Shown: positions 61,702 to 64,000 of the stretch, piece by piece
Position numbering within the stretch: the first letter of the stretch is position 1
Layout: the number at the start of each line of letters is the position of its first letter
The notes under the pieces: model-generated
What the model saw: only the letters and a program-made list of their open reading frames with translations
What the model was told of the DNA's origin: nothing
Databases searched by the model: none
Assembly (NCBI RefSeq): GCF_013141725.1
Contig: NZ_WHNZ01000081.1
Span: 62,001 to 126,000 of the forward strand
DNA length: 64,000 nucleotides
Direction: 5' to 3'
Origin: Paenibacillus planticolens
Lineage (GTDB): Bacteria; Bacillota; Bacilli; Paenibacillales; NBRC-103111
Translations under genes and position numbers: made by a program

Positions 61702-62448
61702 CTACTCGCGTTTGATAAACAATTTAAATACGCTATTTTTCAAATAGTCAAGGGAATAGAATACAGGCCGGTCGTCCTCATCAAAATGGAGCTGTTTCAA
61801 TAAGATAATCTCATTGCCCAGCACGTTCATTGCCTTCTGATCCATTTCCTTGGAAGGGCTTAACGCACAGATTTCTGTGATCGCGTAGGCAATGTTGATG
61901 CCCATTTTGCTTTTCAAGAAATCAAAGATCGCCCCGGTGAATTCCCCTTCGAAATGACCCGCAACCAGACTCTGTGGAAAAATATTATAATAGAACGCGA
62001 CTTTATTGCCATCGGCTGTCCGTGAACGCTCCAAAATGACAACTTTTTCCTCCGTTTGCAGCTGCTTTTTCCAATCGTCTTCTGGCTCGCGAGTATAGAT
62101 TTTGATGTCTAATTCGCTTTCCGTAAAGCCTTCATTCTTGATCATCTGACCGACGCTTTGCAGCTTGCTCAGTGGATTAATAATGAAATCCGACCGATTG
62201 TTGACATAGGTTCCGACGCCGTTTCTGCTGATGAGAACCTTTTCCCGCTGCAGCATTTTGAGCGCCTCCCGGAGCGTAGGCCGGCTCACATCGAATTTCT
62301 TCGCAAGTTCCGGCTCGGAAGGAAGCTTGTCCCCCGGCTTCAGTTCGCCTTTGTTTATACTTCTTTCAATCTCTTCTTTGACTCTGAGATACAGTAATTT
62401 TTTCTCCAAATTTCCGCGATTCCTCTCCGTCGTTGTTTTCTGTTTCAT
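61702..62448 (-). CDS. GntR-family transcriptional regulator with UTRA effector domain
   Basis: A 248-aa HutC-subfamily repressor: winged helix (about 15-85) with KLPSEPELAKKFDVSRPTLREALKMLQ, then a UTRA ligand-binding domain (about 100-245). I chose the ATG at 62448, preceded by GGAAA; two in-frame ATGs further up (62478, 62511) would place the probable operator inside the coding region. The gene diverges from the secreted-protein gene at 62756. One TGTCNGACA palindrome lies on the predicted start site of each, so it probably represses both itself and that gene. The ligand is unknown; UTRA proteins usually bind sugar phosphates or other small metabolites. Confidence 0.88.
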   Translation of the reverse strand: MKQKTTTERNRGNLEKKLLYLRVKEEIERSINKGELKPGDKLPSEPELAKKFDVSRPTLREALKMLQREKVLISRNGVGTYVNNRSDFIINPLSKLQSVGQMIKNEGFTESELDIKIYTREPEDDWKKQLQTEEKVVILERSRTADGNKVAFYYNIFPQSLVAGHFEGEFTGAIFDFLKSKMGINIAYAITEICALSPSKEMDQKAMNVLGNEIILLKQLHFDEDDRPVFYSLDYLKNSVFKLFIKRE

Positions 62449-62465
62449 GTGCGTATTTCCGGTGC

Positions 62466-62507
62466 TGTCTGACAACATGAGTGTAACACATTTTTGATGA
62501 TTTACAA
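62466..62507 (-). promoter_or_regulatory. gntR promoter with TGTCNGACA operator
   Basis: On the minus strand: -35 TTGTAA (62507-62502), 16-base spacer, -10 TACACT (62485-62480), then the perfect palindrome with TGTC and GACA half-sites around one base (62466-62474), covering the expected start site. This layout supports autorepression. Confidence 0.6.
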
Positions 62508-62565
62508 ACATTTTAAATCAAGCGTAGTGGGCGTTTATCTACACAATTACTTAACATTGGATCGA

Positions 62566-62610
62566 TTGACACAGGCGAGTTATCTTACCTATAATTTTAG
62601 ATGTCAGACA
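62566..62610 (+). promoter_or_regulatory. Promoter with TGTCNGACA operator for the secreted-protein gene
   Basis: A near-consensus sigma-A promoter: TTGACA (62566-62571), 18-base spacer, TATAAT (62590-62595). TGTCAGACA (62602-62610) follows and covers the expected start site, mirroring the operator of the divergent gntR. Confidence 0.75.
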
Positions 62611-62755
62611 GCATGCGTTCGACAAGTTGATGGAAGGAGGGATTGCCAACATGAGGGCGGAATGATTTTTGCGAAGTAAGAGACTAGCAAACTTCGTTAA
62701 GTACGACTCCAAAATGAATTGAAAATAAATTGATTTTACGGAGGGGCAATATCTG
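62611..62755 (+). other. Leader with possible four-codon upstream reading frame
   Basis: In this 145-base leader a strong AAGGAGGG box (62634-62641) is followed nine bases later by ATG AGG GCG GAA TGA (62651-62665). A weak CGAAGT/ACTTCG hairpin spans 62672-62696. A role in translation control is possible but unproven. Confidence 0.3.
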
Positions 62756-64000
62756 ATGAAGAAATTGGTTTTAAGTCTCATGTCAGTACTAACTTTAATT
62801 ATTCCTTTCTTCACGAATGCGATCACGACTCATGCCGCAAGTTATTCGGAGCTGGCGGCGCACTGGGCGCCTCAAATTTATCAAGATGTGAACGCTGATC
62901 TTGACGTGCGCGCAGATTTTATTACCAATTTCAATTATGACGGCGATTATCTGGCGCTGAATAACTGGGATAATCTCTTGAATTACAATGAAAATGCTTA
63001 TGTCTACTACAAAGTTTCCGAAACGTTAACGCATTACTTTATTGAGTACGACCTGTTCCATGCCAGGGACGATGCTTACACAAGACCTCTGGATGCGCAT
63101 GAAAATGACTTCGAAGGCTTATTCCTTGTCATCAGGAAAGATGGATCCACTTATGGCACCTTCCAGTTGATGGAAACCATGGCACATAATCAATGGTACG
63201 ATTATACGAATGATCCTAGCATTACATCAGGTTCGGATAATGTTGACGGAGGAGTTCTGTTCAACGGAAGCCATCCCAAGGTGTTCTGCCAAGCGAACGG
63301 ACAAAGTCCAAGCGGCGGGCATGGCGTCAAGGCATATGACGGATCAAGCGCTCCGGGCGGAGATGGAATCGTCTACGACTACACAGGTACAGCGCAATTC
63401 CCGACTAACACATCGGGCAGCTATACGAACCACTACGGCTACGCATTGATTGAATGGGGCGATCTTTGGAATCGCAGGAACGACCCTAACATTTTCTCAT
63501 CTTGGGGGACAATCGCAGGCAATAACCATACGGCCAATTCTGCGAATGCGCCATGGGGTTGGGATGACAGCGATGACGGCCCGGCTTTGCAGGGAATGAA
63601 CTGGTCGGATCCGGCTCACCAAGTCGATGTGCACCTCAATGGTTTAGGTAATTTTTCACATACTTATGTAGTTAATCCTTACTTTTCCCATAAAATCGTT
63701 CTCCAAAATGTACAAAGTTTGGAAGATCGTGACCCGTTCGGCGGTAAAAGCGATGTGTACATAAAAGCATATGTCAACGGCCAGGGTCAGACAGATGCTA
63801 GATTCTGGAAGAAAAACGATGCTCCTAAGAATCAAATCTTTAACATTGCTTTTGGTGCTAATGATGCGGAGTTCGGTCCTAACTTCTCAGAAAACTACAA
63901 TACGGTTTATGTAGCGAAACCATCGAATACCAATGTTGAAATTCATGTCTATGATTCAGATGGCACATCCGGCGATGATGATATGGGTTATCTATCAGCA
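62756..64000 (+). CDS. Secreted protein with C2-like C-terminal region (3' end outside window)
   Basis: An open frame of 415 codons from the ATG at 62756, preceded by GGAGGGG, runs off the window without a stop. A signal peptide covers about residues 1-28 (MKKLVLSLMS... to THAA). The mature part starts with AAHWAPQIYQDVN and has HYFIEYDLFHARDD and HENDFEGLFLV, a pattern seen in secreted hypothetical proteins of Gram-positive bacteria, distantly like Vps62-type proteins. From about residue 310 (SLEDRDPFGGKSDVYIKAYV to VYDSDGTSGDDDMGYL) it looks like a calcium-binding C2 domain with the expected Asp-rich loops. No catalytic function can be named. The gene is governed by the promoter-operator at 62566-62610, next to the divergent GntR repressor. 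Confidence 0.75.
   Translation, partial: MKKLVLSLMSVLTLIIPFFTNAITTHAASYSELAAHWAPQIYQDVNADLDVRADFITNFNYDGDYLALNNWDNLLNYNENAYVYYKVSETLTHYFIEYDLFHARDDAYTRPLDAHENDFEGLFLVIRKDGSTYGTFQLMETMAHNQWYDYTNDPSITSGSDNVDGGVLFNGSHPKVFCQANGQSPSGGHGVKAYDGSSAPGGDGIVYDYTGTAQFPTNTSGSYTNHYGYALIEWGDLWNRRNDPNIFSSWGTIAGNNHTANSANAPWGWDDSDDGPALQGMNWSDPAHQVDVHLNGLGNFSHTYVVNPYFSHKIVLQNVQSLEDRDPFGGKSDVYIKAYVNGQGQTDARFWKKNDAPKNQIFNIAFGANDAEFGPNFSENYNTVYVAKPSNTNVEIHVYDSDGTSGDDDMGYLSA

Noticed and set aside
1..64000. CRISPR array, tRNA or rRNA genes, prophage or intact IS element
   Set aside because: No regular spacer-repeat pattern, no tRNA-like or rRNA-like sequence, no phage genes and no transposase or integrase frame were seen.

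Overview
The window looks like a chromosomal segment of a spore-forming, Paenibacillus-like member of the Bacilli. The signs are strong AGGAGG-type ribosome binding sites with TTG/GTG starts, lipoprotein and Sec signal peptides without outer-membrane components, CcpA-type cre sites, two BclA/BclB-like collagen-repeat spore-surface proteins, and very large modular secreted glycosidases. No rRNA, tRNA, CRISPR array or intact transposon was seen.

Layout. (1) 1-4914: two paralogous carbohydrate ABC importer sets of the CUT1 (UgpAE/LplBC-like) type. The first permease is cut by the window edge; the second set has its lipoprotein binding protein. A short AraC-type regulator that looks truncated follows at 5055-5510. 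(2) 5803-42444: nine consecutive same-strand genes for very large secreted proteins (731-1927 aa), and a tenth (42863-47149) converging from the opposite strand. Every one of the ten ends in the same C-terminal block: cohesin-like module, FIVAR module, type I dockerin. In front of it sits a different payload: two GH28-like beta-helices, two GH27-like alpha-galactosidase barrels, a GH29-like barrel, two (alpha/alpha)6-type hydrolases, an alginate-lyase-family lyase, a PQQ-type sugar dehydrogenase, and one protein with no enzyme at all. CBM6/35-, CBM32- and NPCBM-like modules and several Ig-like modules fill the middles. (3) 47370-51661: a GNAT acetyltransferase, then a leftward operon REC-HD-GYP / H-NOX / sensorless hybrid histidine kinase / CheY-like regulator, probably a gas-to-c-di-GMP signalling system. 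(4) 51851-55254: a membrane protein and two collagen-like spore-surface proteins. (5) 55301-61635: a C4-dicarboxylate module, DctB divergent from DctS-DctR-malic enzyme-DctA, with tandem cre-like sites before the malic enzyme. (6) 61702-64000: a GntR/UTRA repressor divergent from a secreted C2-like protein that runs off the window, with one TGTCNGACA operator on the expected start site of each promoter.

The most striking system is the ten-protein set. Each polypeptide carries both halves of a cohesin-dockerin pair and no multi-cohesin scaffoldin is present. The reading offered here is a scaffoldin-free, head-to-tail enzyme complex that attacks an acidic, galactose- and possibly fucose-containing heteropolysaccharide, whose oligosaccharides the neighbouring ABC importers would take up. 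Assembly and substrate are inferences. Module content and gene order are read from the sequence; family names come from motif recognition, not from a search.
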